Shown one piece after another: positions 37,754 to 47,189 of a stretch of 64,000 nt of DNA. Positions within the stretch are counted from its first letter, which is position 1. Every line of letters begins with the position of its first letter. Source of the stretch: Mesorhizobium sp. WSM2240. Lineage in GTDB: Bacteria > Pseudomonadota > Alphaproteobacteria > Rhizobiales > Rhizobiaceae. The position numbers and the translations under genes were made by a program. The stretch covers positions 682,001 through 746,000 of the forward strand of contig NZ_CP159253.1 of the NCBI RefSeq assembly GCF_040438645.1, written 5' to 3'. The notes beneath the pieces were generated by a model. That model had not been told where the DNA came from. It worked only from the letters and a program-made list of their open reading frames with translations, and searched no databases.

Positions 37754-38134
37754 ATGACGGAACCGTTTATCAGTCCCGACAAGCGCGATGCGCTATCGGT
37801 GCTAGCGTATTTCTATATCAAGTTTGGCCTTCTTGACGATGCAGCCAAGCTCCTACTCGCCCTCGAGCATCTCGACTCCGCATGGGGTTGGGCACGACAT
37901 GCACGCTGTCTGGCATTGCTGCGAGCGGGAGACTGCGAGGAGGCCGCTGCCGAGGCGGGTCGGCTTCTTCTGCACGCGCTCAACGATGAGGAGCGAGTCC
38001 GGATATTGCAGGTACGGGTCAAGGCTTATTGGAAACTCGGTCTCAGATCCGAGGCGAGAGCCTGTCAGCGAATGGTCACAATACTGCTGACACAGGCGGC
38101 CGTGCCGAGTGCGTCGCAGGGAAGGACGGCGTGA
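37754..38134 (+). CDS. sctY: SctY-like chaperone (YscY type, TPR)
   Basis: The 126-residue protein is all-helical with TPR-like repeats: FYIKFGLLDDAAKLLLALEH, then RCLALLRAGDCEEAAAEAGR and VKAYWKLGLRSEARACQR. YscY has the same size and fold and acts as partner of YscX. Its stop overlaps the sctV start as GTGA, so translation of the two is coupled. Confidence 0.7.
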   Translation: MTEPFISPDKRDALSVLAYFYIKFGLLDDAAKLLLALEHLDSAWGWARHARCLALLRAGDCEEAAAEAGRLLLHALNDEERVRILQVRVKAYWKLGLRSEARACQRMVTILLTQAAVPSASQGRTA

Positions 38135-40224
38135 ATTTTCTCAGCAAGGTCCTGGCGGTTGCGACTGGCCGGAACGACATTATTCTGGCGGGGCTATTGG
38201 TTGCGATCATCTTTATGATGATCATTCCGCTGCCGGCCGTCCTGATGGATGTGCTGCAGGCCATCAATCTTGGGATTTCCGCGCTCCTGCTGATGGTGGC
38301 GGTCTATATTAAGTCACCCCTCGCGTTCGTCTCCTTCCCCTCGGTGCTTTTGCTGACGACGCTCTTTCGGTTGTCCCTCGGTATCGCTGCGACACGCATG
38401 ATCTTACTGCACTCAGACGCCGGCCAGATCATCAAGACTTTCGGCGATTTCGTGGTGGCTGGGAACCTCGTGGTGGGCGCGGTTACTTTCTTGATCATCA
38501 CCATCGTGCAGTTCGTGGTCATCACGAAGGGGTCCGAGCGCGTGGCTGAAGTCGCCGCACGGTTCTCGCTGGATGCGATGCCGGGCAAGCAAATGAGCAT
38601 AGACGGCGACCTGCGTGCCGGCGCGATCGATATTCAAGAAGCTCGTCGGCGCCGCATCGCCATCGAGCGCGAGAGCCAACTGTACGCCGCGATGGACGGT
38701 GCAATGAAGTTCGTCAAAGGTGACGCAATCGCAGGCTTGATCAGCATCTTTGTGAACATCATAGGCGGCATTGCGATCGGTGCCCTGCAAAAGGGCATGG
38801 GCTTATACGAAGCGCTCGAGATTTACACCATCCTGACCATCGGCGACGGGCTTGTCGGTCAGATCCCGGCTCTCTTCACCTCAATAACGGCAGGATTTAT
38901 CGTCACGAGGATAAGCGACAGGGATAAGGGCTCAGATCTCGGCAGTGAGATCGGAGACGAAGTCAAAGCCCAGCCACGTGCCCTGATCGCAGGATCCGTC
39001 ATCCTAATTCTGTTCTCTTTAGTACCTGGCTTTCCTTCGGCAATTTTCGTGATATTGGCAGTATTGGCTGGAGGCGGTGGCTGGCTATTGCGGCGCAGCC
39101 CGCTTTCAGCGCCGTCGACTTCCTACTCGGTCGCCGGCGTCAGGGCGCCGCCGGTGACGGCGTCGAACGGGCCGGCTGAACGAAGCGGCGTGGGCTACGA
39201 TGCCATCACGCTCACGGTTCCTCTGATGCTCGACATTGGTCGAGACGTTCAGAGCATCGTCCGGCCAGACTGGCTGAACAAGGAGTTGGCCGCCGTGCGG
39301 CAGGCGCTCCTTCTCGATCTCGGCGTCCCCTTTCCAGGCATCAATCTGCGTGTCAGCGACAGCAACAAGGATGGCGCGTACACGATCATGGTAAATGAAA
39401 TTCCATGTGGCGAAGGATTGTTGCGGGCGCAGCACCTTCTGGCTCGTGATATCCCCGAGAACCTCGACCTCATGGGCATTCCGTATGTTCTCGATAAGGC
39501 CTTCCTGCCTCAGATCGAGACCACGTGGGTGGACATCACACATCGCGAGTCGTTGCAAGCCGCCAGTATCCCATTTTTTGAACCGGTTCAGATCCTCAGC
39601 TACCACATTGGTCATGTCCTGCGTCGGCAAGCAGATGAGTTTATCGGAATCCAGGAAACAAAAGTTCTGCTGAATCAAGTGGAAGGATCTTTCCCGGAAC
39701 TGGCAAAAGAGGTGCTGCGGACCGTTCCTCTGCAGACGATTTCTGAGGTCTTGAAGCGGCTGGTTTCCGAGGAGGTCTCGCTGCGCAACATGCGCGCTAT
39801 CCTCACCGCGCTGGTCGAATGGGGACCGAAGGAAAAAGACACAGTTCTCCTCACTGAGCACGTGCGCTGTGCGTTAAAAAGGCAAATCTGTTTCCGGCAT
39901 TCTGTCGGCAGGACCGTGTTGCCAGCCTACATACTTACGCCGGAAGTGGAAGACACGGTGCGCAATGCCATTCGGCAGACTTCCGCGGGCAGTTATCTCG
40001 CCCTCGACCCTGGCACCACGCGGCAAATCATCGATAAGGTGCGGGACACGATAGGCAATGTCGGCCAGCAACCGCACATGCCTGTGCTACTGACCTCTAT
40101 CGACATCCGCCGATACTTGCGCAAGATCCTTGAAGTCGATCTCTACGGGCTACCCGTGCTCTCCTATCAGGAACTTGTCCCCGATATCTCCGTACAGCCG
40201 CTGGCAAGGATATCGCTGTCATGA
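38131..40224 (+). CDS. sctV: Type III secretion major export apparatus protein SctV
   Basis: SctV forms the nonameric export gate ring. With the GTG at 38131 (overlapping the sctY stop) it has 697 residues, the family's usual length. The N-terminal half has about eight membrane segments and the FHIPEP-family stretches LTTLFRLSLGIAATRMIL and SLDAMPGKQMSIDGDLRAGA. The cytosolic domain (about 360-697) is complete up to LPVLSYQELVPDISVQPLAR. An upstream ATG at 38029 would overlap sctY and is not needed. Intact. Confidence 0.93.
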   Translation: MNFLSKVLAVATGRNDIILAGLLVAIIFMMIIPLPAVLMDVLQAINLGISALLLMVAVYIKSPLAFVSFPSVLLLTTLFRLSLGIAATRMILLHSDAGQIIKTFGDFVVAGNLVVGAVTFLIITIVQFVVITKGSERVAEVAARFSLDAMPGKQMSIDGDLRAGAIDIQEARRRRIAIERESQLYAAMDGAMKFVKGDAIAGLISIFVNIIGGIAIGALQKGMGLYEALEIYTILTIGDGLVGQIPALFTSITAGFIVTRISDRDKGSDLGSEIGDEVKAQPRALIAGSVILILFSLVPGFPSAIFVILAVLAGGGGWLLRRSPLSAPSTSYSVAGVRAPPVTASNGPAERSGVGYDAITLTVPLMLDIGRDVQSIVRPDWLNKELAAVRQALLLDLGVPFPGINLRVSDSNKDGAYTIMVNEIPCGEGLLRAQHLLARDIPENLDLMGIPYVLDKAFLPQIETTWVDITHRESLQAASIPFFEPVQILSYHIGHVLRRQADEFIGIQETKVLLNQVEGSFPELAKEVLRTVPLQTISEVLKRLVSEEVSLRNMRAILTALVEWGPKEKDTVLLTEHVRCALKRQICFRHSVGRTVLPAYILTPEVEDTVRNAIRQTSAGSYLALDPGTTRQIIDKVRDTIGNVGQQPHMPVLLTSIDIRRYLRKILEVDLYGLPVLSYQELVPDISVQPLARISLS

Positions 40225-41597
40225 GAGATACGGCCATGAAATACGCTAGTCTGGCTGGCGATGATGCCAAGCTGATCCTACGTGTGCTGTCCGGTTCCAA
40301 CCGGGATGCAGAGACCCCGCTCGAGGAAGGCGTATGGCTGATCGGTGCCAGTGATACCGATGACCTCACCTTCGCTGATCCCGAATTGGCTGCCACACAT
40401 CTTCGCATTACCGTCGAGGCGGGACACATCCACGTTATTGCGCTCGCACCGGGGGTGCGCATCGGGACCAAAGACCTCCCGGTAGGCAATTTGACGGTGC
40501 TCGATCTGTTAACACCGGTACAGGTCGGGCGGACGATTTTTGGGATCGGGCCGGCCGGGAGCAGCTTTCCCGAGGTGGATTCCATAGGAAACAGGGAACC
40601 GGACACTTCCGCGCCGCCAGCCACTCGCGAACCGGCGTCGGCCTTGATCGGCCGACAGATACATCTCGTGGCAGGCTCGATTCCGCGGCGGTTACGGCTA
40701 GGGACGATAGCTTGCACTCTCCTGATCATGCCCGTCGTCGTGTTTTGGGCCGCCCTAGGGCGAGTTCCCCCCTCCGCCTCACATGCGTCTCCGGCCACTG
40801 ACCCGATGGGGAACGTGCGACAAATCATTCGCGAATTAAATGTCGTTGAACACGTCAAGATTACCTCGGTTGATGACAAGGTGGTCATCGAAGGAGACTT
40901 CCGAGCTGGAGTCGATGCTGAACTACGAGCAGCCCTGAACAACGCCGGCTTTGAGGCGGAAGTGATATCCAAACCACCGACCACTCTATCGGATTCGCAG
41001 CTCATCGATCTCGTCACGACGGTGATAAGCGGCTTCGGAATCGAGGGCAGCGTCCGCGTGATCGGCGCCGGGGAGATCGCGATAACAGGATATGGGCCAG
41101 GCGATGCGACGGTCGAAGCAGCGCTTCATCGCCTGCGGCAGGATGTTCCGGGGCTAACCGAAATTGAAAACGCGATCGTGACACCCGACGGCGCTCGCGT
41201 TTTTCTAGAGACGGCGATCACGGCCCGATTGCGGCGCTCCATTCACATCTTGACGAAGGCGGACGGCGTGTTCGTTTCGGGGGCTCTGGCTCCGATTGAT
41301 TTTGAAGATTGGCAGAAGGTCGCTTCTCGCTTTCAGGAGAGGTTCGCACCCTACATCCCGCTCGAGACGCAGTTCACGCCGGTCATATTGCCGGCGCCCA
41401 GAGGAGTACACCTTGGCCGAACGCCATTCATCGTCGTTGAGAATGGAACGCGCCTGAAGATCGGCGACAGTCTCGAGAGCTTGGGCCAGATCGTCGACAT
41501 AGACCGAGGCGGAATTTCTGTGCGCATCGGCGGGGATGACATGCATGTCCCTTATCCGAGCAAGCCGAAATGGACGGTGGAGGAGGAAAAGGGGTGA
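40221..41597 (+). CDS. sctD: Type III secretion inner-membrane ring protein SctD
   Basis: The 458-residue protein has a cytoplasmic FHA-like domain (about 15-120, with GVWLIGASDTDDLTFADPEL), one membrane helix near 165-185 (LGTIACTLLIMPVVVFWAAL) and periplasmic ring-building modules including BON-like repeats (VKITSVDDKVVIEGDFRAGV). SctD and SctJ form the inner-membrane rings. ATG overlaps the sctV stop by four bases. In Ysc systems yscD likewise precedes yscE and yscF. Confidence 0.85.
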   Translation: MRDTAMKYASLAGDDAKLILRVLSGSNRDAETPLEEGVWLIGASDTDDLTFADPELAATHLRITVEAGHIHVIALAPGVRIGTKDLPVGNLTVLDLLTPVQVGRTIFGIGPAGSSFPEVDSIGNREPDTSAPPATREPASALIGRQIHLVAGSIPRRLRLGTIACTLLIMPVVVFWAALGRVPPSASHASPATDPMGNVRQIIRELNVVEHVKITSVDDKVVIEGDFRAGVDAELRAALNNAGFEAEVISKPPTTLSDSQLIDLVTTVISGFGIEGSVRVIGAGEIAITGYGPGDATVEAALHRLRQDVPGLTEIENAIVTPDGARVFLETAITARLRRSIHILTKADGVFVSGALAPIDFEDWQKVASRFQERFAPYIPLETQFTPVILPAPRGVHLGRTPFIVVENGTRLKIGDSLESLGQIVDIDRGGISVRIGGDDMHVPYPSKPKWTVEEEKG

Positions 41598-41818
41598 GCG
41601 AAGCCATGGCTATGTTTGACTTGCAGAGACAGCTGCTAACGGATTTCGATGGCGCAAAGAGATCCGCCCTAGAGAGGGAATTCGATACCTGCCGGCAATT
41701 GTTGAAACGTGAAATGGATGCTGGCGTTTCGAGACAGGAATTCGAAGTTTTGGCGGCCATAGCGGACGCAATAGGCGCGGCGACAGAGGTGATCAATAAT
41801 ATGGATGGTGCATCGTGA
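41594..41818 (+). CDS. YscE-like needle co-chaperone
   Basis: The GTG at 41594 overlaps the sctD stop (GTGA) and gives 74 residues: MFDLQRQLLTDFDGAKRSAL, then REMDAGVSRQEFEVLAAIAD. Size, helical-hairpin prediction and position between sctD and the needle gene match YscE/SsaE, which with YscG keeps the needle subunit unpolymerised. Sequence similarity by eye is modest. A YscG-like gene is not seen after the needle gene. Confidence 0.6.
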   Translation: MSEAMAMFDLQRQLLTDFDGAKRSALEREFDTCRQLLKREMDAGVSRQEFEVLAAIADAIGAATEVINNMDGAS

Positions 41819-41848
41819 TACCGAGATACCGCCACCTTGGAGATAATT

Positions 41849-42091
41849 ATGTCCCCTATTTCTGGCCATAACCTTACCGTCAGCAGTATCAGTAGCAGCC
41901 TCGGTAGTGCCACTGTTGAGGCAGAAAGAGATCTTAAAAGTCTTATGGCATCGATGGAACCGGACAACCCGGCCGATCTTATTAGAGTTCAATCCCTCGC
42001 TCAGCAATGGAACCTGAGCCTGAGTTTGGAGTCCGGTATCATCAAGTTGCTTTACGACGCCCTGAAGGGAGTGTCCCAGAAAATAAGCTGA
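41849..42091 (+). CDS. sctF: Type III secretion needle subunit SctF
   Basis: The 80-residue protein fits the needle family: LMASMEPDNPADLIRVQSLA is the loop with the P-x-(D/N)-P turn between two helices, followed by QWNLSLSLESGIIKLLYDAL and a terminal VSQKIS, as in YscF. The ATG has GGAG upstream. It is the last recognisable gene of the sctW-F operon. Confidence 0.8.
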   Translation: MSPISGHNLTVSSISSSLGSATVEAERDLKSLMASMEPDNPADLIRVQSLAQQWNLSLSLESGIIKLLYDALKGVSQKIS

Positions 42092-42279
42092 ACATTCGAT
42101 TGCACGACGTTGCCACCTTCCAACTTCTCTGGCCTGGCTTGCAGCAGTACTTTGTTGATGCGGTCGCAGGTCGCGCCCGGAGTGCCGCTGATCGTCTTGT
42201 GCTAGACGCTGAGCGACATTCCGGACCATCCCACAGCACGGGGGCGGAAGAGGATGTTTCGGCCGAGCCGACGCGTTCG

Positions 42280-42525
42280 TCAAAGATGGCCGGTCCCCCG
42301 CAGCGCGGCCGCAAGGGTCGCCAGCGGGACCACGAGCGTCAGCGGGCGATCCATGAGCGGCTCGGCGCCGAAGCCGGCATACCATCGGGCGGCGCGCGCG
42401 CTCTTGGCCTCGATGATCATGAGCAGGCCGCCAACTTCCTCGGAGAGACGAATGCATCGCAGCGCTGCAGCGAGCAGAAGCTGCCCGCCAAGCCCCCTCA
42501 CGATCCCGCAGTAGTCAAGGACCTG
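42280..42525 (-). pseudogene. GNAT acetyltransferase (TacT-like) C-terminal fragment
   Basis: GLGGQLLLAAALRCIRLSEE, then LLMIIEAKSARAARWYAGFG and LVVPLATLAAAL, is the acetyl-CoA-binding half and C-terminus of a GNAT toxin as found next to DUF1778 antitoxins. The N-terminal half and any antitoxin are missing. Confidence 0.6.
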
Positions 42526-42673
42526 TACCACCCGCAGGTGGCCACTAGGCAATACCTGCCCATCGCGCACTTCAAAATTCAACGAGCAAGGCAACGGGTT
42601 CGAAGACTGCTCTGGCCTCGGGGATTCGTTCACATGCGCCAACGCCGTCGCCTGCATCAACCATGCCCGCCTG

Positions 42674-42904
42674 ATGAGCGGTCAACAACGTCTCTTGAAG
42701 GAAGAGGTCATTGTGATCACATCCTGCCTTAATGCCGTGTACGACGACACCAGCTCGATCCGGCATACGCTTCACGAAGTGGCGCGGGGCTGCTTTGCGG
42801 GCGCTGGTTACACGATCGAGGATGCGGATGAGTTCTACACGGATGTCTGTCGGAAGGCGGCGGAAGAGTTCTACGGTGGCAGGGATCTCGTCGAAGCAGG
42901 TTGA
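42674..42904 (+). CDS. Hypothetical 76-residue protein
   Basis: This frame (MSGQQRLLKEEVIVITSCLN, then TIEDADEFYTDVCRKAAEEF) has a balanced, acidic composition and could be real. No family is recognised. An antisense frame of similar length overlaps it. Confidence 0.25.
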   Translation: MSGQQRLLKEEVIVITSCLNAVYDDTSSIRHTLHEVARGCFAGAGYTIEDADEFYTDVCRKAAEEFYGGRDLVEAG

Positions 42905-43634
42905 GCTGCTCCGTCGCAACTGATCAATAACCATTCGCGTGTCATGGCGCTTCCGAAAGCCCTATGGATTCAGGCCCGAACGCTCGACTGCCGAAGCCAT
43001 CGAGCGGTGCTTCATCACTTTGGCCAAGCCGCGCTTCGCCAGAGTGGATTTTGGAAGCTACTTTAGTCACTCCTGGCTTCTGGAGCACGATGGACAGGGC
43101 GGTCCTACAAAAGTTGCTTCCCGGATTTATCGATGAGGGAACTCTGTTTGAGACGTCGGCGGCATAGGGGATTGTCTCGCCGGTGATCGCAAACATGGCC
43201 TTGGATGGGCTGACGGCGATACCAGGAGGTCGGAGCGATCACCGCGGCATCCGTCATGTTTAGAGGTTTCCACTTGATCGGACAGTTGGCGTCTGAGAAA
43301 CGTCCGGTTTGCATGTCCGATGGGATCATGCGCGCGGCGCCCTCGGCGAGATCATCGCAGGTGCCCTAACAAGGTCCGACGGAAAGGGAACCAGGGGCGG
43401 ATTTCACAGGCGCGAGCGAATCTCATCCTCCACCGATCGCAAAGAGAAAAGCGTTATTTTATACCCAATGCTGTTGAAGCTCTTCTGCGATTGCCTCAAG
43501 ATGGTCTCCGAAATCTCGAAAGTCCATGCTTCCAACAGATCGGTTTGATCGCACGATTCGGATCGGCACGGGCACCATATACCCGACCCTCAGGAGCTGT
43601 CCCGGTGGGCGCAAGAGCCATGGCTCAGCGGCGA
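42905..43634. other. Gap without a recognisable gene
   Basis: Only short frames without known motifs occur in these 730 bp on either strand. I see no repeat or mobile-element end here. Confidence 0.5.
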
Positions 43635-44114
43635 TCAAGACATCGGTTTTCGGAATGACCGGCGACGTTTCGTCTCAACGACTATGCAGGTCGGGTCGTC
43701 GGCCGTGTTTGTCGCCTTGAACACGGCCGTTTGCTTCGGTTTTGGTTTGTGTGGCGCTTCAGGCTCTGCCCTTGGCTCCGGCGTTTGCTTGGTCTCTTGC
43801 TTGTCCTTGCGGGCGCGAAGCAAAGCCGTGGCGGTCGCCGCGTCTGCATCCGAGACCTCGCCGGCCGGCTTGCCATCGAGATCGACCCGAGCGGCACCGG
43901 CATCCAGTCTCGCCAAGTATTTGGCCATCCTGGTATAAGCGAGCAGGGCTCGTCTCACTTCATCATCAGACAGTTCGCCCTCAAGCACCCGAATGTCATG
44001 ATGGATGCCGATCTTGAGCGGCCTGGGCGCTTTCGGATTGAATGCCGCAGGCCACTTTGCCGATAGATGACGGAAAAGCTGCGCGGGGGATTTACCTCGT
44101 CTAGCGGTCGACAT
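43635..44114 (-). CDS. ProQ/FinO-family RNA-binding protein
   Basis: ProQ/FinO proteins bind structured RNAs and act as RNA chaperones. The 159-residue protein starts at the ATG at 44114 (MSTARRGKSPAQLFRHLSAK). It has the family core with WPAAFNPKAPRPLKIGIHHD and DDEVRRALLAYTRMAKYLAR, followed by a charged linker and a lysine-rich C-terminus typical of disordered tails in this family. A longer frame starting at 44165 is unlikely. The gene is intact and alone; its target RNAs cannot be told from the sequence. Confidence 0.85.
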   Translation of the reverse strand: MSTARRGKSPAQLFRHLSAKWPAAFNPKAPRPLKIGIHHDIRVLEGELSDDEVRRALLAYTRMAKYLARLDAGAARVDLDGKPAGEVSDADAATATALLRARKDKQETKQTPEPRAEPEAPHKPKPKQTAVFKATNTADDPTCIVVETKRRRSFRKPMS

Positions 44115-44679
44115 GATCAAGCCTTTCGTTTCCCAAATCGGACCTCGTAGCACGCATATATGCAATGATTATGGAAAAGAGGTATTCGTCCCACATGCAA
44201 AGCAGCGGGCGCTCGCGTCTTCCGATTCAGGCAGACGAAGGGCCTGGTGCAGCGAGCAGCATCCGGTAGCAATCACGCCGAGCCGCCCCCGGTCGAGTTC
44301 ATAACCATGACAGTAGGGTCAAAAGCGGAAAACAGCCCCTCAACCGTCGACAGCGGATCTGAAACGCGCGCCGTGAGTGCTTAAACGGCGACAACACTCG
44401 ACTACACGGCGACGATGCCCTTTGACATGGCCATCCTCAAAAAAGCCCGACATCATGGTAGTTTGAGACGGTTTCTTAATAAGAAGGGGGAGAGTGTAGT
44501 AACTCGCCTGGCAGCCAATTCGCTTTAAGGCCAAATCGGCTCGTTGCCCACAGGCAGTTGATTTCTGGCGCGGCATGCGCCGTCTTGAACCGCCATCAGG
44601 CTGACGACACATTCTGCGATGGTCGCCGACGGTCCCACCGGGGTTTCTGCACACGCTGTTTGACAATTTGGAGGAGCGA
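44115..44679. other. Intergenic region
   Basis: No gene or repeat is recognised in these 565 bp. The part at 44,440-44,520 is relatively AT-rich and could hold a promoter for the DUF982 gene, but no clear -35/-10 pair was identified. Confidence 0.4.
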
Positions 44680-45525
44680 ATGATCGCCCCGGCGTTCAGC
44701 AGCCCGGTATTCGTCAAGCACGGGTCCTACCTCGTGCAGGAGATTGCCGATCTCGCAGGCGCGATCGAGTTTCTGGAGGACTGGTCGGAGAAACGCCGCG
44801 GTATGATCCATGAAACAGCCCTCCGCTTGTGCTACCAAGCAAACGACGGCCGTAAGCCGGTGGGCGTGGTCCGCGATGCCTTTGTAGGCTTCGCGAAGCG
44901 AGCCGGAATCCTCGAAGACCCCGAAGCGGTAATGCCGTGGATCGCTGCTTCCAGTTCGGGCGGTGGACAGGTGCAGGCTCGTTTCGACGATCCGCCTCTT
45001 TTGCCGCTGCCAAGAGTCCCGCGCTACCTGGGTGCCCTGTTGTGCAGAAGCCGGTCGCAAAGTCAGAGTGATGACTCGAATTGCCGGACCCGCCGCCGCC
45101 GTGGCGCGGTCGCAAAGAAGCAGGAAATTCGCGCGAACCAAACGCAGGTCCGACCCGCGCAGTCCCGAAATGGCTCATGCGATGCTTCCGACGCCAATCG
45201 CCAAGAATTCGGGATTGAGCGGGTCACAGCAAACCGATATTCGGCCGCCCAAAGGTTAATTGTGGAGCATGCGGAAGCGGGTGCTGGGTCATGCACTGGA
45301 AGTACTGACCGATTACACAAATCGCAGAGACAAAAAGTCAGTCTGGCAGCCGTGAATTTGATGATCGGCTCGTCGAAAGCAAAAGCGTGCAGCACGAAGA
45401 TCCTCATCCGTCCGGTCCAACGACGCTTGCCCCGCTTCGCAACCCGGCATTTCGCTCAATCTGGACGGCCACACAGATATCCAGCCTGGGGTGGCTCGTA
45501 CAAACGGTTGCCATCAGCTGGCTGA
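44680..45525 (+). CDS. DUF982-family protein with an extended, probably non-native C-terminus
   Basis: The first 95 residues follow the DUF982 pattern: SSPVFVKHGSYLVQEIADLA, then AIEFLEDWSEKRRGMIHETA, CYQANDGRKPVGVVRDAFVG and FAKRAGILEDPEAV. Members are small proteins of about 90 residues that are frequent on rhizobial symbiotic replicons and lack a known function. Here the frame continues for another 185 residues of arginine- and serine-rich sequence and overlaps the MFS gene by 139 bp, so the original stop has probably been lost. Confidence 0.7.
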   Translation: MIAPAFSSPVFVKHGSYLVQEIADLAGAIEFLEDWSEKRRGMIHETALRLCYQANDGRKPVGVVRDAFVGFAKRAGILEDPEAVMPWIAASSSGGGQVQARFDDPPLLPLPRVPRYLGALLCRSRSQSQSDDSNCRTRRRRGAVAKKQEIRANQTQVRPAQSRNGSCDASDANRQEFGIERVTANRYSAAQRLIVEHAEAGAGSCTGSTDRLHKSQRQKVSLAAVNLMIGSSKAKACSTKILIRPVQRRLPRFATRHFAQSGRPHRYPAWGGSYKRLPSAG

Positions 45526-47030
45526 TGGCCACCATTTCGGCTTCCGACCTCATGGTCGCACTCGTTCAGGCCGCATCCACATTGCCGGTGTTCTTCCTCT
45601 CAATTCTCGCTGGAGCCATCGCCGACAACTTCAGCCGCCGATGGGTGATGTTTGCGGGACACTGCCTGATTGCATTGGCATCAACGACGTTGATGATTTC
45701 GGTGGGGCTGGGATTCGTCCATCCCTGGCTGATACTCGGACTGGGTTTCCTGGCCGGCTGCGGCTTCGCTTTGAATGATCCGGCCTGGCATGCTTCTGTT
45801 GGCGATATCCTTGATAAGCGCGACATTCCGGCTGCGGTGACGCTTATGTCTGTCGGATACAACATTGTGCGCAGCCTCGGTCCGGCTCTGGGTGGCGTGA
45901 TCCTGGCCTTCTCTGGCCCGTTGGCGGCTTTCGCCATGGCCGCGCTGAGTGATCTGGTCCCTCTAGGCGCAATATGGCGCACCAATTGGAAAGTCCGCTC
46001 TTCGCCTCTCCCCCGTGAGAGAATGATGACGGCAATTCATGACGGAGTTCGCTTCACGGCGATGTCCCTGGAGATCAGGGCGGCAATCGCCCGCGCAACC
46101 CTTTTCGGGTTGGCCAGCATTGCGATCCTCGCGCTGCTCCCTCTCGTCGTCCGGGATCAGCTGAAGAGCGGGCCCATCGTCTACGGCATTTTATTGGCCG
46201 GCTTCGGCGCCGGGGCCTTCGTCGCGGGAATGAGCAACGGCTTCCTAAGGCGGATCACGTCTCAGAACAGGCTGGTGGCGTTCGCCTCTGTCGCTTGTGC
46301 AGCGTGTTGCCTTTGCCTTGCACTAACATCGTCGGTCCCCGTGGCGGCAGTCGCGCTAGCCTTGGGCGGCGCGGGTTGGCTTGTCACCTGGACCGGCATT
46401 GACGTGGCGGTGCAACTGGCAAGCCCACGGTGGGTCGTCGGCCGCACACTGTCGATCTACTACGCCTTGAGCGCTGGCGGTATGGCTGCCGGCAGCTGGA
46501 TTTGGGGTTCCGTCGCGCAGAATTACTCCCTGACCTGGGCGTTGGAGGGCGCCGCAGGGGTTCTGTTGCTGGTTGCAGCAACGGGAATGGTGTTGGGGAT
46601 ACGTCCGTGGGAAGAAACGGATCAGGAAAGTTCGGATTATCTCGCACCGGAGATAGCACTCGATCTGAAGCCAAGGAGTGGCCCGATCGTTGCCAAAGTC
46701 GACTATTCCATATCCGAAAAGAATACCGACGCCTTTCTCGCCTGCATGCGTGCAAAGCGCCACGCTCTTAGCCGCGCCGGTGCTCGAAACTGGACGCTCC
46801 AGCGCAACCTCCAAACGCCTTCACTTTGGACAGAGACATTTCGCACGCCAACCTGGATGGACTTTCTTCGCCTGAATCATCGGCTCACGGCAGCGGACAA
46901 GGAAGCAGCCCAGCAGCTTCTCGTCTTGCATGATGGAGAGCTTTCTCCACACACCGTACTTTCGATCGAGCGGACGACCGAGGCAGTTCGTACACGTGCG
47001 TCAACAATCAATTCTCGTCCACCGAGGTGA
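45387..47030 (+). CDS. MFS exporter (MFS_3 / EntS-like) with C-terminal ABM-like domain
   Basis: The protein has 547 residues. Residues 12-415 form about twelve membrane segments; the start NPAFRSIWTATQISSLGWLV, AGAIADNFSRRWVM between helices 2 and 3, and SVGYNIVRSLGPALGGVIL are typical of the MFS_3 group, which exports siderophores or other small molecules. Residues 430-547 form a soluble tail (ISEKNTDAFLACMRAKRHAL, SLWTETFRTPTWMDFLRLNH) like those fused to this group. Substrate unknown. Intact. Confidence 0.8.
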   Translation: MQHEDPHPSGPTTLAPLRNPAFRSIWTATQISSLGWLVQTVAISWLMATISASDLMVALVQAASTLPVFFLSILAGAIADNFSRRWVMFAGHCLIALASTTLMISVGLGFVHPWLILGLGFLAGCGFALNDPAWHASVGDILDKRDIPAAVTLMSVGYNIVRSLGPALGGVILAFSGPLAAFAMAALSDLVPLGAIWRTNWKVRSSPLPRERMMTAIHDGVRFTAMSLEIRAAIARATLFGLASIAILALLPLVVRDQLKSGPIVYGILLAGFGAGAFVAGMSNGFLRRITSQNRLVAFASVACAACCLCLALTSSVPVAAVALALGGAGWLVTWTGIDVAVQLASPRWVVGRTLSIYYALSAGGMAAGSWIWGSVAQNYSLTWALEGAAGVLLLVAATGMVLGIRPWEETDQESSDYLAPEIALDLKPRSGPIVAKVDYSISEKNTDAFLACMRAKRHALSRAGARNWTLQRNLQTPSLWTETFRTPTWMDFLRLNHRLTAADKEAAQQLLVLHDGELSPHTVLSIERTTEAVRTRASTINSRPPR

Positions 47031-47189
47031 CGTCATGATGAAGCTGCCAAACCGAAGAGCACGCACGATCACCCTTGGGCTTCCAGAGCACAAGGTTCGC
47101 GCTCATGTCTCCTGTGCAGGAACCGATCTGTACCACACTGCTATCTTATACGGCTTTTGCTTGAGGAATGTCGCCCTGCATTTGGCTTG

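Noticed and set aside
39106..39861. 251-codon minus-strand frame
   Set aside because: Antisense to sctV, which is complete and well conserved.
42092..42280. Possible yscG-like gene after sctF
   Set aside because: No TPR-like pattern and no convincing start; the frame has no similarity to YscG by eye.
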